This document shows, one piece after another, positions 8,041-16,233 of a stretch of 38,890 nt of DNA. The position numbers and the translations under genes were made by a program. Numbering within the stretch: position 1 is the first letter of the stretch; every line of letters starts with the position of its first letter. Where the stretch lies: positions 1-38,890 of the forward strand of contig JAGVAD010000049.1 of NCBI GenBank assembly GCA_020060465.1. Reading direction: 5' to 3'. The notes under the pieces were generated by a model, which saw only the letters and a program-made list of their open reading frames with translations, was not told the origin of the DNA and ran no database searches. Origin of the DNA: Anaerolineales bacterium (GTDB lineage: Bacteria; Chloroflexota; Anaerolineae; Anaerolineales; UBA4823).

Positions 8041-8940
8041 TTACTCTTTTCGGCTAACGATGAAGTTCTCCAACAAACTGGTGAACTCCATGGGGAAGAT
8101 GTACTTGGTGGATGGGCTGGCGCCCAGCGCCTTGAGCGCCTCGAAGTACTGCAAGGTCATCGTCTTAGGATCCACCGTCTGGGCGACTTCGAAGATCTTG
8201 CCCAGCGCCATAGCGAACCCTTCGGCGCGCAGCAGTTGCGACTGTCTTTCGCCCTCGGCGCGCAGAATGGCTGCCTGCTTCTCGCCCTCGGCGCGCAGAA
8301 TGTTGGCTTGCTTTTCGCCTTCAGCCACGTTGATGGCCGCCTCACGCTGACCGGTGGATTCGGTCACCACAGCGCGGCGGTTGCGCTCTGCCGACATCTG
8401 CCGGTTCATCGCATCCAGGATCTCGCGCGGCGGGATGATCTCGCGGATTTCCACGTTGGTGACCTTTACCCCCCACCGCTCGGTGACTTCGTCCAGTTTG
8501 GTGCGCAGCATGAAGTTGATATGCTCACGCTCGGAAAGCGCTTCATCGAGCGTGATGCTGCCGATGACTGCGCGCAGCGTGGTGGTGGCCATACCTTGCG
8601 CTGCTGCTTCAAAGTTGCCCACCTGCAGCACGCTCTCGGTTGGGTCGAGCACTTTGAAGTACCAGAGGAAATCAATCGAAATGGAGGCGTTATCTTTGGT
8701 GATGGAGGTCTGGTGCGGAATTTCGCGCACCTGCTCGCGCAGATCCACCCGCACCGCTCGATCTACGATGGGGATCAATAGCACAATTCCCGGGCCGCGA
8801 TGGCCGATGCAGCGCCCCAGGCGGAAGACCACCAAACGCTGATATTCGGGCACAATGCGAATGGCGTTGCCAATGAACACCAGGACAACCAAAATAATGG
8901 CGCCCACACCGCACAACACCGTAATACTCGTTGTATCCAT
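8041..8940 (-). CDS. SPFH/band 7 (stomatin-like) membrane protein
   Basis: A membrane-anchored scaffold of the stomatin/prohibitin family, partner of NfeD. The first 25 residues form one hydrophobic anchor (VGAIILVVLVFIG). A band 7 domain follows (about 30-200), containing VEIREIIPP and an ERNRRA segment. A coiled-coil stretch at about 205-245 contains three near-identical 11-residue units (EGEKQANILRA, EGEKQAAILRA, EGERQSQLLRA). I chose ATG at 8940, which has GGAG ten bases upstream, giving 299 residues. A longer TTG start at 8964 only adds a basic octapeptide. It lies directly after nfeD, and this pairing is the classic stomatin operon, linked to membrane microdomain organisation. Confidence 0.93.
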   Translation of the reverse strand: MDTTSITVLCGVGAIILVVLVFIGNAIRIVPEYQRLVVFRLGRCIGHRGPGIVLLIPIVDRAVRVDLREQVREIPHQTSITKDNASISIDFLWYFKVLDPTESVLQVGNFEAAAQGMATTTLRAVIGSITLDEALSEREHINFMLRTKLDEVTERWGVKVTNVEIREIIPPREILDAMNRQMSAERNRRAVVTESTGQREAAINVAEGEKQANILRAEGEKQAAILRAEGERQSQLLRAEGFAMALGKIFEVAQTVDPKTMTLQYFEALKALGASPSTKYIFPMEFTSLLENFIVSRKE

Positions 8941-8993
8941 TCTTTGTCGTCTCCTTCCTTTCAAACAAAAACGCGGATGCCTCCGAAGCTGGC

Positions 8994-9608
8994 TCAGCTT
9001 TTACGCTGCTCCAGCGCCTCTACCTTGAGGATAAATCCTTCGCGTTGCAACACACGTACGCGCATGCCGGCCGGGATGGGCTCATCGCTTCGGGCGCTCC
9101 ATAACTCCCCGCCCACCTGAACTGAGCCAGTCAAATGAATAACGGTTTTTGCCTCTCCAATCGCTCCCACCAGGGCGTCTAAATCGTGCCGCGGGCGGGC
9201 GCGCTCGGCTTCGATGGCTTTGCGTGCAACAAACCAGAAAAATACCCCAGTGACCAGAGAGACCGCCGAAGCCAGCACAGGATTGACCGCTGGCGCCCAC
9301 CAGTCTTCGCTGCGAAAAAGATACGCAGAACCAAGCACCAGGAATGCAATGGAGAGAACCATAAAAATCCACTGGCGCGGCCGCCTCACCGAGAGCGCAA
9401 AAAAAGCCGCCCCCAGCAACAACACAGGAATCGCCCAGAAATTAATCGGAATTTCATTGACCACAATGCCCACGCCGGCCAGGATCAGTAAAGACAATGC
9501 GCCAATCTCGAAAATGCCGGAACCAGGGGACGCCAGCGCCAGCACCGCCGCCACTGTGCCGGCAACCAACAGCATATATGTCAAGTTGGGGTCCTGTAAG
9601 ATGTCCAT
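8994..9608 (-). CDS. NfeD-like membrane protein
   Basis: A partner of SPFH proteins, 204 residues from ATG 9608, where AAGGAT lies about six bases upstream. The frame is open to 9749, but the extra 47 residues lack hydrophobic or conserved character. Seen: four or five hydrophobic segments (about residues 8-125), then a soluble C-terminal domain with VGAIGEAKTVIHLTGSVQVG and IPAGMRVRVLQREGFILKVE, the OB-fold pattern of NfeD C-terminal domains. The N-terminal serine protease domain of long NfeD is absent, so this is the short form. It is the promoter-proximal gene of the NfeD - SPFH - GNAT unit. Confidence 0.88.
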   Translation of the reverse strand: MDILQDPNLTYMLLVAGTVAAVLALASPGSGIFEIGALSLLILAGVGIVVNEIPINFWAIPVLLLGAAFFALSVRRPRQWIFMVLSIAFLVLGSAYLFRSEDWWAPAVNPVLASAVSLVTGVFFWFVARKAIEAERARPRHDLDALVGAIGEAKTVIHLTGSVQVGGELWSARSDEPIPAGMRVRVLQREGFILKVEALEQRKS

Positions 9609-9752
9609 GAACACATCCTTGTACACACGATACAACTTTTGGCGCAGCCAGAGCATGGGACAAACGTAGCTGCTCATTCCCATTATACAACGATAAACTG
9701 CGCGGCAACGCGCCATCCAAACGAAAGTTCGAATTCTGTGCCCAGACATGGT

Positions 9753-10535
9753 ATGATTCGCAGTATGATCGCTTTTTACCTGCTGGGGAATATCCCGATC
9801 TATCTCTATTCCTTGTTAATGGGTTTTGGTGTTTTCATTGGCCTGGCCTGGGTCGCCAGGCGCTCCAGCCCGGAGGCTATCTGGCGCAATGTGGAGGCGG
9901 GTTTATGGGCGTTGGCTTGCGGTCTGTTGGGTGGGCGAGCGGCGTACGTCGCTCTGGTCTGGCCCTACTACCAGGAGCATCTACTGGAGGCGTTTCAGAT
10001 CCATCTGGGCGGACTGGCCTGGTTTGGCGCCCTGGGCGGCGGGCTGTTTGGGTTGGGGCTATTCGCGCGCCTTAATCGCCTCAGCGCAGCTCAGCTAGCG
10101 GACGAATTGTTGCCGCTGTTGACCAGCATCAGCGCAGCCTCTTGGGCGGGCTGCGTGGCGGAGCGCTGCGGTTACGATGTTACTGCGTTCACCGAGCAAG
10201 GCGCAGTTTCATCATTGGCCTGGAGGGAGGCGGCGCGTGCTGCTATCCAGCAATTGTTCGGCGCGTCGCTGGGGTTGGGTCTCTTATGGTTGGTAGATCG
10301 TCTGCCAGCAATCCTTGACGCCTGGCCCGGCGTGCGTTTCAGCCTGGGAGTGTTTGGCCTGGCGCTGGCGCTTTTTAGCACTGCGCTGCTCAATAGAGCG
10401 CCGCCATATTGGCGCGGCCTGCCATTAGATGCCTGGGCGGCCCTGGCTTTCGCTGCGCTGGCGCTGGCGGGCGCCGGCCTGGCTTTGCTCAAGGGTTCGC
10501 GTCGCGATCCGTTGCAGGGAGGTTCTCAACAATGA
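9753..10535 (+). CDS. Divergent Lgt-like (prolipoprotein diacylglyceryl transferase family) membrane protein
   Basis: About 260 residues with roughly seven hydrophobic segments. The N-terminus (PIYLYSLLMGFGVFIGLAWVA) and the GGLAWFGALGGGLFGL stretch match the layout of Lgt, which attaches diacylglycerol to the lipobox Cys. However, the Lgt signature GRxGNFxNxExxG is represented here by SWAGCVAERCG: only the Glu and last Gly remain, and the HGG histidine is Phe. It may be a family member with changed chemistry or no activity. The start is ATG 9753 or ATG 9765; a TATGAT at 9752-9757 fits a leaderless start at 9765. Its stop overlaps the next gene's ATG by four bases, pointing to coupling with the NAD synthetase amidase subunit. 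Confidence 0.6.
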   Translation: MIRSMIAFYLLGNIPIYLYSLLMGFGVFIGLAWVARRSSPEAIWRNVEAGLWALACGLLGGRAAYVALVWPYYQEHLLEAFQIHLGGLAWFGALGGGLFGLGLFARLNRLSAAQLADELLPLLTSISAASWAGCVAERCGYDVTAFTEQGAVSSLAWREAARAAIQQLFGASLGLGLLWLVDRLPAILDAWPGVRFSLGVFGLALALFSTALLNRAPPYWRGLPLDAWAALAFAALALAGAGLALLKGSRRDPLQGGSQQ

Positions 10536-11395
10536 AGATCACCCTGGGATTGGCGCAAATTAACACTCACCTGGGGGATGTTCAGGCAAACCTGGAAAAG
10601 CATCTGGAGATCGCCGGCCAGGCGCGCCAAAAGGGCGCTGATCTGTTGGTCTTTCCAGAGCTTTCGCTGACCGGTTATGTGTTACAGGACCTGGTATCCA
10701 GCGTGGCGCGCCGTCCCAGTCCTGAAGATGCCATTTTCCGTCCACTGCTACAGGTCAGCCGCGAACTGGATCTGGTGGTGGGCTTCGTAGATGAGGATCA
10801 ACGCCATCGCTTCTTTATCGCCGCCGCCTATCTTTCGCAGGGCGAAGTAGTGCATGTGCATCATAAAGTGTATCTGCCCACTTATGGCCTTTTTGATGAA
10901 GGTCGTTTCTTTGCCTGGGGCGACTCCATCCGCGCTTTCGACACCCGCTTCGGGCGAGTGGGCATCCTGATCTGCGAGGATTTCTGGCATGCTTCGCCGC
11001 CTTACCTGCTGTGGCTGGATGGAGCGGAGCTACTGCTGCTCACCTCGGCTTCGCCGGGGCGCGGCCTGAACCAGGAAACGCAGTTAGAATCGGCGCGCTG
11101 GGTGGAGCATATCAATCGCGCCTATGCCAGCCTGTTCACCAATTTCGTCGTTCACGCCAACCGCGTGGGGTATGAGGATGGACTGAATTTCTGGGGCGGC
11201 TCGACCGCTTTCGACCCCGACGGCGAACTGATCGCCAAGGGGCCTTATCATCAGGAAGCGCTGACCCTGGCGGAGTTAGACTTGAACCAGTTGCATCGCA
11301 CGCGCGCCCGCTTGCCGCTGCTGCGTGATGAACGCACTGCTCTGGTGCAACGTGAGCTGGAGCGCATTTTAAGCCGTGCTGACGCCATAAAATGA
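10532..11395 (+). CDS. Nitrilase-family amidase, likely glutaminase subunit of split NAD synthetase
   Basis: A 287-residue carbon-nitrogen hydrolase with the full Glu-Lys-Cys triad: Glu43 in FPELSLTGY, Lys112 in HHKVYLPTYG, and Cys148 in LICEDFW. The sequence MKITLGLAQINTHLGDV and the FDEGRFF segment after the Lys match the N-terminal amidase domain of glutamine-dependent NAD synthetase, which releases ammonia from glutamine. Here the synthetase domain is a separate gene (nadE at 11851), so the two probably form a two-subunit enzyme. The start ATG has GGGAGG nine bases upstream and overlaps the preceding stop (ATGA). An unrelated omega-amidase role is possible but less likely given the neighbour. 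Confidence 0.85.
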   Translation: MKITLGLAQINTHLGDVQANLEKHLEIAGQARQKGADLLVFPELSLTGYVLQDLVSSVARRPSPEDAIFRPLLQVSRELDLVVGFVDEDQRHRFFIAAAYLSQGEVVHVHHKVYLPTYGLFDEGRFFAWGDSIRAFDTRFGRVGILICEDFWHASPPYLLWLDGAELLLLTSASPGRGLNQETQLESARWVEHINRAYASLFTNFVVHANRVGYEDGLNFWGGSTAFDPDGELIAKGPYHQEALTLAELDLNQLHRTRARLPLLRDERTALVQRELERILSRADAIK

Positions 11396-11850
11396 CCCAG
11401 GTTCTTCCACAGTCAAACGCCTATCCCCATAAATCCGCCAAGTGTTTGCGTCCTGCTTCGATAGCTTTGGCCCCAGAAATTTTTTCATTTTCGACCAGGG
11501 GGTTTTATCAACCATACGCGGCATTGGCACGGCTTCGGCGTCTTTGAAATAAGTGGGCGCTCGCTCGGCGTCGGTTGGAAACCGACGCCTCAGGTTACGA
11601 GGCCCGCCTTCAGCGGGCTGAAGCGGCGTCCATCTCCCAGGCGCAGGAAACCGGCTGAGGCGGCAAATAACAATCTTTGAGTGCTCCTTCAGACCTGATA
11701 ACTCAGCCGGCGGTATCGGCTGGAAATCCCCCAACTCCAATCGCCCAAACGGGCGAAGCTTCGACAGGCTCAGGGAGCCCGTCTCTTGGAGTATAATGGG
11801 CGTGTTCGGCGGCAGAGACCGCCTTATCCAGGGAGTTCATCACCGGCGAG
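11396..11850. repeat. Repeat- and hairpin-rich spacer
   Basis: This 455-nt gap between the two NAD synthetase subunit genes has no convincing ORF. Seen: a perfect 10-bp hairpin (11567-11576 with 11580-11589, arm GGCGTCGGTT, loop GGA); a perfect 6-bp hairpin GCCCGC/GCGGGC (11602-11618); and the segment GCTTCGACAGGCTCAG (around 11758-11773) with an overlapping GGCTC/GAGCC hairpin (11767-11779). The last motif resembles short intergenic repeats I recall from many bacterial genomes. The spacer looks like decayed small repeat elements inserted into an ancestral operon. Confidence 0.6.
11792..11797 (+). promoter_or_regulatory. -10 box of nadE
   Basis: A consensus TATAAT lies 53 bases upstream of the nadE ATG, giving a predicted 5' leader of about 45 nt. 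I see no good -35 hexamer at 16-18 bases. It suggests nadE has its own promoter despite the upstream partner gene. Confidence 0.45.
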
Positions 11851-12690
11851 ATGTCAACCAACCCACCTCGTATTGACCTGACTATCAACACTGATCTGGC
11901 GCGCGCCATTCTGACCGGCTTTATCCGCAGCGAAATCACCCGCGCCGGCTTCAGCCGGGCGGTGATTGGACTTTCCGGCGGCGTGGACTCAACCCTCTCT
12001 TGCTATTTGGCTGCGGAGGCGCTGGGGCCGCGCAATGTGCTGGCTGTGCGCATGCCCTACAAAACCTCCTCGCCTGACTCACTGGAACACGCCCAAATGG
12101 TGATTAACGCCCTGGGCGTTCAGTCGTTGACCATCCCCATCACCGGCATGGCGGATGCCCTTTTCGAGCAAACGCCAGACGCCAACGAGATGCGCCGCGG
12201 CAATGTCATGGCGCGGGCGCGCATGATTGTGCTTTACGATCAGTCGGAGGTTTTCCGCGGTCTGGTGGTGGGCACAGGCAACAAGACCGAGATTTTGTTG
12301 GGCTACACCACGCTATACGGCGACTCGGCCTGCGCCCTGAACCCGTTGGGCGATCTATATAAGACCCAGGTGCGCCAACTGGCGCGGGCGATGGGCATAC
12401 CCGAAGCAATTGTCGCCAAGCCACCCTCTGCTGACCTGTGGAGCGGGCAGACCGACGAAGGCGAATTGGGTTTCACCTACGCCGAGGCGGATCAACTGCT
12501 TTACCTGTTGGTGGATGAGCGTTACAGCCCGGAGGAGTGTGTGCAGGCCGGCTTTGCTGCGCCCTTTGTGAAGGCGGTGGTCGAGCGCGTGCGCCGCAAC
12601 CACTTCAAGCGTCTAATGCCGCCCATTGCCAAGCTCAGCAACCGCACGGTAGGCTACGATTTTCTCTATCTGCGTGATTGGGGGACGTAA
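11851..12690 (+). CDS. nadE: NAD synthetase, synthetase subunit
   Basis: Converts deamido-NAD to NAD with ATP and ammonia, the last step of NAD synthesis, in the cytoplasm. The 279-residue protein contains only the adenine-nucleotide alpha-hydrolase domain. Seen: the P-loop SGGVDS (residues 42-47), VVGTGNKTEILLGYTTLYGD, CALNPLGDLYKTQV and the KPPSADLWSGQTDEGELG segment, all standard NadE landmarks. No amidase domain is fused, so ammonia probably comes from the nitrilase-like subunit encoded upstream at 10532. The ribosome binding site is weak (GGCGAG just before ATG; GGGAG is farther away at 11831). Confidence 0.95.
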   Translation: MSTNPPRIDLTINTDLARAILTGFIRSEITRAGFSRAVIGLSGGVDSTLSCYLAAEALGPRNVLAVRMPYKTSSPDSLEHAQMVINALGVQSLTIPITGMADALFEQTPDANEMRRGNVMARARMIVLYDQSEVFRGLVVGTGNKTEILLGYTTLYGDSACALNPLGDLYKTQVRQLARAMGIPEAIVAKPPSADLWSGQTDEGELGFTYAEADQLLYLLVDERYSPEECVQAGFAAPFVKAVVERVRRNHFKRLMPPIAKLSNRTVGYDFLYLRDWGT

Positions 12691-12805
12691 CGAAACGGCT
12701 GGACTGAACGCTGGCGGATTGCGTACAAACATACGAAAGGAGAAATGGCGACAGAAATTCAGCGACTGGCGCGTCTGAAAACCGGTCGCTGCTGGATTTG
12801 TCTCT

Positions 12806-14059
12806 ATGGTTCAAATTCACATTCCACCCGCATTACAGCATCGCTCTTTTCGCCTTCTATGGTTTGGGTTAATGGTTTCAGTGGCTGGCTCGCAGATGCA
12901 GGTCGCCGCCATCCACTGGCACATTCGCGAGTTGACTGGCGAGCCGAACCCGCTGGCGCTGGGCGGCATTGGTCTGGCGCGCATCCTACCGGTGATCGCC
13001 TTTTCTCTCATTGGCGGAACAGTCGCCGACGCATATAACCGCAAACGCATCATGTTTGTCACTCAGAGTGTGATGGCGCTGACTGCGTTGGCTCTGGCGG
13101 CGCTCACCTTCGGCGGCCAGGTCAGCATCTGGACGATCTATGCCCTGACTGCTATTCAAGCCTCGGCGATTGCCTTTGATCTGCCGGCGCGTCAGGCGCT
13201 GATCCCCAATCTGGTGCCAGCGCGTGACCTGCCCAACGCCTTCAGCCTGACCTCCATCGCCTTCAATACCGGCGCCATCTTGGGACCGGCGTTAAGCGGT
13301 TTTGTGATCGCCGAATGGGGACAGGGATATACGTATCTGATCAACGCTCTGTCTTTCGGGGCAGTGTTATTGGCGCTGGCGTTGCTGGGTCCGGTGACTC
13401 AACAAAAGCTGAAAAGACAAACCAGCGGCCTGGCGGCGATGCGCGAGGGAATACACTTCATCGTTTCACATCCCATCATCCTCTCTTCCATGCTGCTGGA
13501 TTTCTTCGCCACCTTCTTCTCTTCCGCCAATACCATGATGCCGATTATCGCCCGCGATATCCTCAAAGTGGGCGAGCGAGGTTATGGTTTACTCTCGTCG
13601 GCGCAATCCATTGGGGCGGTAACTGCCGGGCTGATTGTCTCACAACTGCGGGAAATCCGCCGTCAGGGGCCGACCTTCCTGTATGCAGTGGTAGTTTTCG
13701 GTTTGGCAACCATCGGTTTTGGCTTATCGCGGCAATTTGCCCTCAGCATGGCGGCGCTGATCTTGATGGGCGCAGCGGATTCGGTCAGCACTATCATCCG
13801 CAACACCATTCGTCAGTTGCAAACCCCCGATTACATTCGTGGGCGGATGACCAGCATCAACCAGATTTTCTTCCAGGGCGGGCCGCAGCTTGGCGAGGTG
13901 GAAGCCGGCATCGCGGCGCAGCTTTTTGGCGTGCCATTCGCCATCATCAGCGGCGGAGTGGGCTGTATTGTAGCGGTGGCGCTCATCGCCCACTGCTGGC
14001 CGCAGTTGGCGCGCTATAACGGCGACGAACCCATTCGCGCTGGCGCGGCGGCGGATTAA
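12806..14059 (+). CDS. MFS transporter, EntS/MFS_3-like exporter
   Basis: A 417-residue inner-membrane protein with about twelve hydrophobic segments, resembling the enterobactin-exporter-like MFS group (start ALQHRSFRLLWFGLMVSVAG). The motif A-like sequence GGTVADAYNRKRIMF (about 71-85) follows TM2. A typical IRGRMTSINQIFFQGGPQLGE segment is present near TM10. The substrate cannot be told; siderophores, drugs or lipids are all known for relatives. The chosen ATG at 12806 has no good ribosome binding site. A much better site (AAAGGAGA before ATG 12745) lies upstream but in another frame. It runs convergently into the ABC-F gene with only four bases between the stop codons. Confidence 0.87.
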   Translation: MVQIHIPPALQHRSFRLLWFGLMVSVAGSQMQVAAIHWHIRELTGEPNPLALGGIGLARILPVIAFSLIGGTVADAYNRKRIMFVTQSVMALTALALAALTFGGQVSIWTIYALTAIQASAIAFDLPARQALIPNLVPARDLPNAFSLTSIAFNTGAILGPALSGFVIAEWGQGYTYLINALSFGAVLLALALLGPVTQQKLKRQTSGLAAMREGIHFIVSHPIILSSMLLDFFATFFSSANTMMPIIARDILKVGERGYGLLSSAQSIGAVTAGLIVSQLREIRRQGPTFLYAVVVFGLATIGFGLSRQFALSMAALILMGAADSVSTIIRNTIRQLQTPDYIRGRMTSINQIFFQGGPQLGEVEAGIAAQLFGVPFAIISGGVGCIVAVALIAHCWPQLARYNGDEPIRAGAAAD

Positions 14060-14063
14060 TGGA

Positions 14064-16085
14064 CTACTCGGGAACAACTTCCAGGTGAAGCTGTTCCCAT
14101 TCTTCCATCAGCTTTTCCAGCTCATCCTGGCAGCGAGCGTAGTCTGACCCCAGGCGTTGTACTTTAGCCAGGTCGGTGGGCAGGTTCTCCAGCTTACGCG
14201 CCAGAGCAGCGATTTCGCCTTCCAGCTCAGCAATGCGCTCCTCCACTTCTCTTAAACGCTGGCGACGTCTTTTCTCCTCTGCTGAAAGCGGCGTGGGGCG
14301 CGCCTTACGCGGCGCAGCCTCTGGAGTAAGGGCGACTTTTGCCGATTCCGCCTCTTGCTGACGCTGTTGGAACTCGCGGTATTGCGTATAGCTGCCCTGG
14401 AACACCTGCAATGCAGACTGGTCTGGCAAAATCTCCCAGATCTGTGTCGCCAGCGCGTCGATCAAATAGCGGTCGTGCGAGACGAGCAAGATCGTACCCT
14501 GAAAATCTGCCAGCACTTCTTGCAAGATCTCCTGCGAGGGGATGTCCAGGTGGTTGGTCGGCTCATCGAGCAGCAGCAGGTTAGCCTGCGCCAGCGAGAG
14601 TTTGGCAAGCGCCAGCCGACCGCGCTCGCCGCCGGAGAGCGTGCTGACCTTTTTGAAAACCTCCTCGCCGCTGAACATAAAGCGCGCTAAATAATCGCGA
14701 ATTTCCGCCAGCAGCATGTTCGGCGCGACCGCTTCGATTTCTTGCACCAAAGTCCGTTCCGGGCGCAGGTCTTCGTGCGCCTGGGCAAAATAGCCGATGC
14801 GCAGGCTGGCGCCTAATACGACCTCGCCTTCCAGCGGCGGCGTCTGTCCCAGAATCGTCTTCAGAAAAGTGGACTTGCCCGCCCCGTTGGGGCCGATCAC
14901 TGCTGCGCACTCGCCACGTTTGAGCAGCAAATCGGGGGCGCGGAACAGCGGCTTGCCCTCATCGGGATAACCAATCACCAGGTCGCGGGTGCGCAGCACC
15001 AGATCGCCAGAGCGGTGGGGGGCTTTCAGGTGCAAATGCAAGCGCGGTGGACGCTGTTGTGGCCGGCGCAGGGCGCGCACGCGGCGTTCTAACTCCTCAA
15101 CGCCCATGGGGTGGGCAGAGATTTCGATCTCATCGCTGATCGCCAGCCAGCTTTTATTTTGCAAAGCCTCGAAGCCCAGCCTCTCGATTGCCTGCACCTC
15201 GCGGCTCAAACGGCGCAATTTGCCCTTGGCTTGCTGCACTCGCTGACCGGAGATGTTGCGTTTGATATAATCCACTTCTTTCAACAGGCGCTCTTTTTCA
15301 GACTCGTAAAGCTGCTGGCGCAGCTCCCAGCGTTCCTGGCGCTGTTGCACATAAGCGCTGTAATTGCCGCGATAGGTTTCAAAGCCGCCGCCGTTCATTT
15401 CCCAGATATGATCCACCACGCGGTCGAGGAAATAACGGTCGTGTGAGACGATTAATGTCGCCCCCGGCCATTGGCTGAGGTAACCTTCCAGCCACTCCAC
15501 CGCGTTCACATCTAGATGATTGGTCGGCTCGTCCAGGATGAGCAAATCCGGGTTGGAGAGCAGCAAGCGTGCCAATACGGCACGGGTGCGCTGCCCACCG
15601 GAAAGTTGCGGCAATGGGCGATTGAAGTCGCTATCATCGAATCCCAGACCGGTCAGCGTCTGGCGGATGCGCGTTTCGTAAGTGTAGCCGCCCAACCGTT
15701 CAAACTCGTGTTGCAGGCTGCCATAGCGTTCCAGCGCCTGCTCCGCTTGGTGGGGGTCGCCCATCAGAGATTCGAGGCGCGCCAGTTCGGCTTCCATCTC
15801 CAGCAAATCCGTAAGAGCCGAAAGGCATTCTTGCCAAAGCGTATGTTCGCCTTGCAGGGCGGCTTCTTGTGGCAGATAGCCCAACTTTAAGTTGCGCGCT
15901 CGCTGCACCGCGCCAGCGGAGGGTTCTTCTAGCCCCACCAGAATGCGCAGCAGGGTGGTCTTGCCGATCCCATTCGGGCCGACAATGGCGATGCGCGCGC
16001 CTTGCGGGATGCTGAAGGATATACCCCGAAAGATATCTATCGCCCCGTATGATTTGGCAAGATCGTTCGCCGTCAATAAAGACAT
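14064..16085 (-). CDS. ABC-F family ATPase
   Basis: A soluble ribosome-associated ATPase with two ABC domains and no membrane segments, 673 residues. Seen: Walker A GPNGIGKTT (36-44) and GPNGAGKST (about 395-403), signatures LSGGQRTR and LSGGERGR, and two LLILDEPTNHLD / LLLLDEPTNHLD Walker B sequences. An interdomain linker rich in Arg/Glu/Gln (about 235-320) follows the first domain, and a C-terminal coiled coil of about 60 residues ends the protein. The Uup/YdiF-like arrangement with the C-terminal coiled coil points to a translation or ribosome-assembly role; target-protecting antibiotic resistance is a possibility but no diagnostic linker can be recognised by eye. Confidence 0.93.
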   Translation of the reverse strand: MSLLTANDLAKSYGAIDIFRGISFSIPQGARIAIVGPNGIGKTTLLRILVGLEEPSAGAVQRARNLKLGYLPQEAALQGEHTLWQECLSALTDLLEMEAELARLESLMGDPHQAEQALERYGSLQHEFERLGGYTYETRIRQTLTGLGFDDSDFNRPLPQLSGGQRTRAVLARLLLSNPDLLILDEPTNHLDVNAVEWLEGYLSQWPGATLIVSHDRYFLDRVVDHIWEMNGGGFETYRGNYSAYVQQRQERWELRQQLYESEKERLLKEVDYIKRNISGQRVQQAKGKLRRLSREVQAIERLGFEALQNKSWLAISDEIEISAHPMGVEELERRVRALRRPQQRPPRLHLHLKAPHRSGDLVLRTRDLVIGYPDEGKPLFRAPDLLLKRGECAAVIGPNGAGKSTFLKTILGQTPPLEGEVVLGASLRIGYFAQAHEDLRPERTLVQEIEAVAPNMLLAEIRDYLARFMFSGEEVFKKVSTLSGGERGRLALAKLSLAQANLLLLDEPTNHLDIPSQEILQEVLADFQGTILLVSHDRYLIDALATQIWEILPDQSALQVFQGSYTQYREFQQRQQEAESAKVALTPEAAPRKARPTPLSAEEKRRRQRLREVEERIAELEGEIAALARKLENLPTDLAKVQRLGSDYARCQDELEKLMEEWEQLHLEVVPE

Positions 16086-16184
16086 TACGCCTGGTTCCTA
16101 ACGCCAGATGAATTTGTTGCGTCGTAGTTTCAGCATGCTCACTGACAGCAAAAGCTGCCCCGCAACGCCGCAATTATACCGTGT

Positions 16185-16190
16185 TATAAT
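16185..16190 (+). promoter_or_regulatory. -10 box of the LCP gene
   Basis: A consensus TATAAT 43 bases upstream of the ATG at 16234; no clear -35 hexamer. It lies in the divergent region between the ABC-F and LCP genes. Confidence 0.45.
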
Positions 16191-16233
16191 CCTGCTGCTT
16201 GCGGTTACCTCAACGCAAAGTACAGGATGAACG

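Noticed and set aside
8230..8340. Three near-identical 33-base DNA units in the SPFH gene
   Set aside because: They encode the normal coiled-coil heptad-like repeat of band 7 proteins and need no further explanation.
11369..11740. A 123-codon minus-strand ORF in the NAD synthetase spacer
   Set aside because: It is built from hairpin repeats translated end to end and has no ribosome binding site or recognisable domain.
12739..12835. tRNA-like stretch with GAAAACCGG and GGTTCAAATTC
   Set aside because: The pieces recall class II tRNAs, but no acceptor stem pairs and the T-stem has a mismatch, so I do not call a tRNA or relic.
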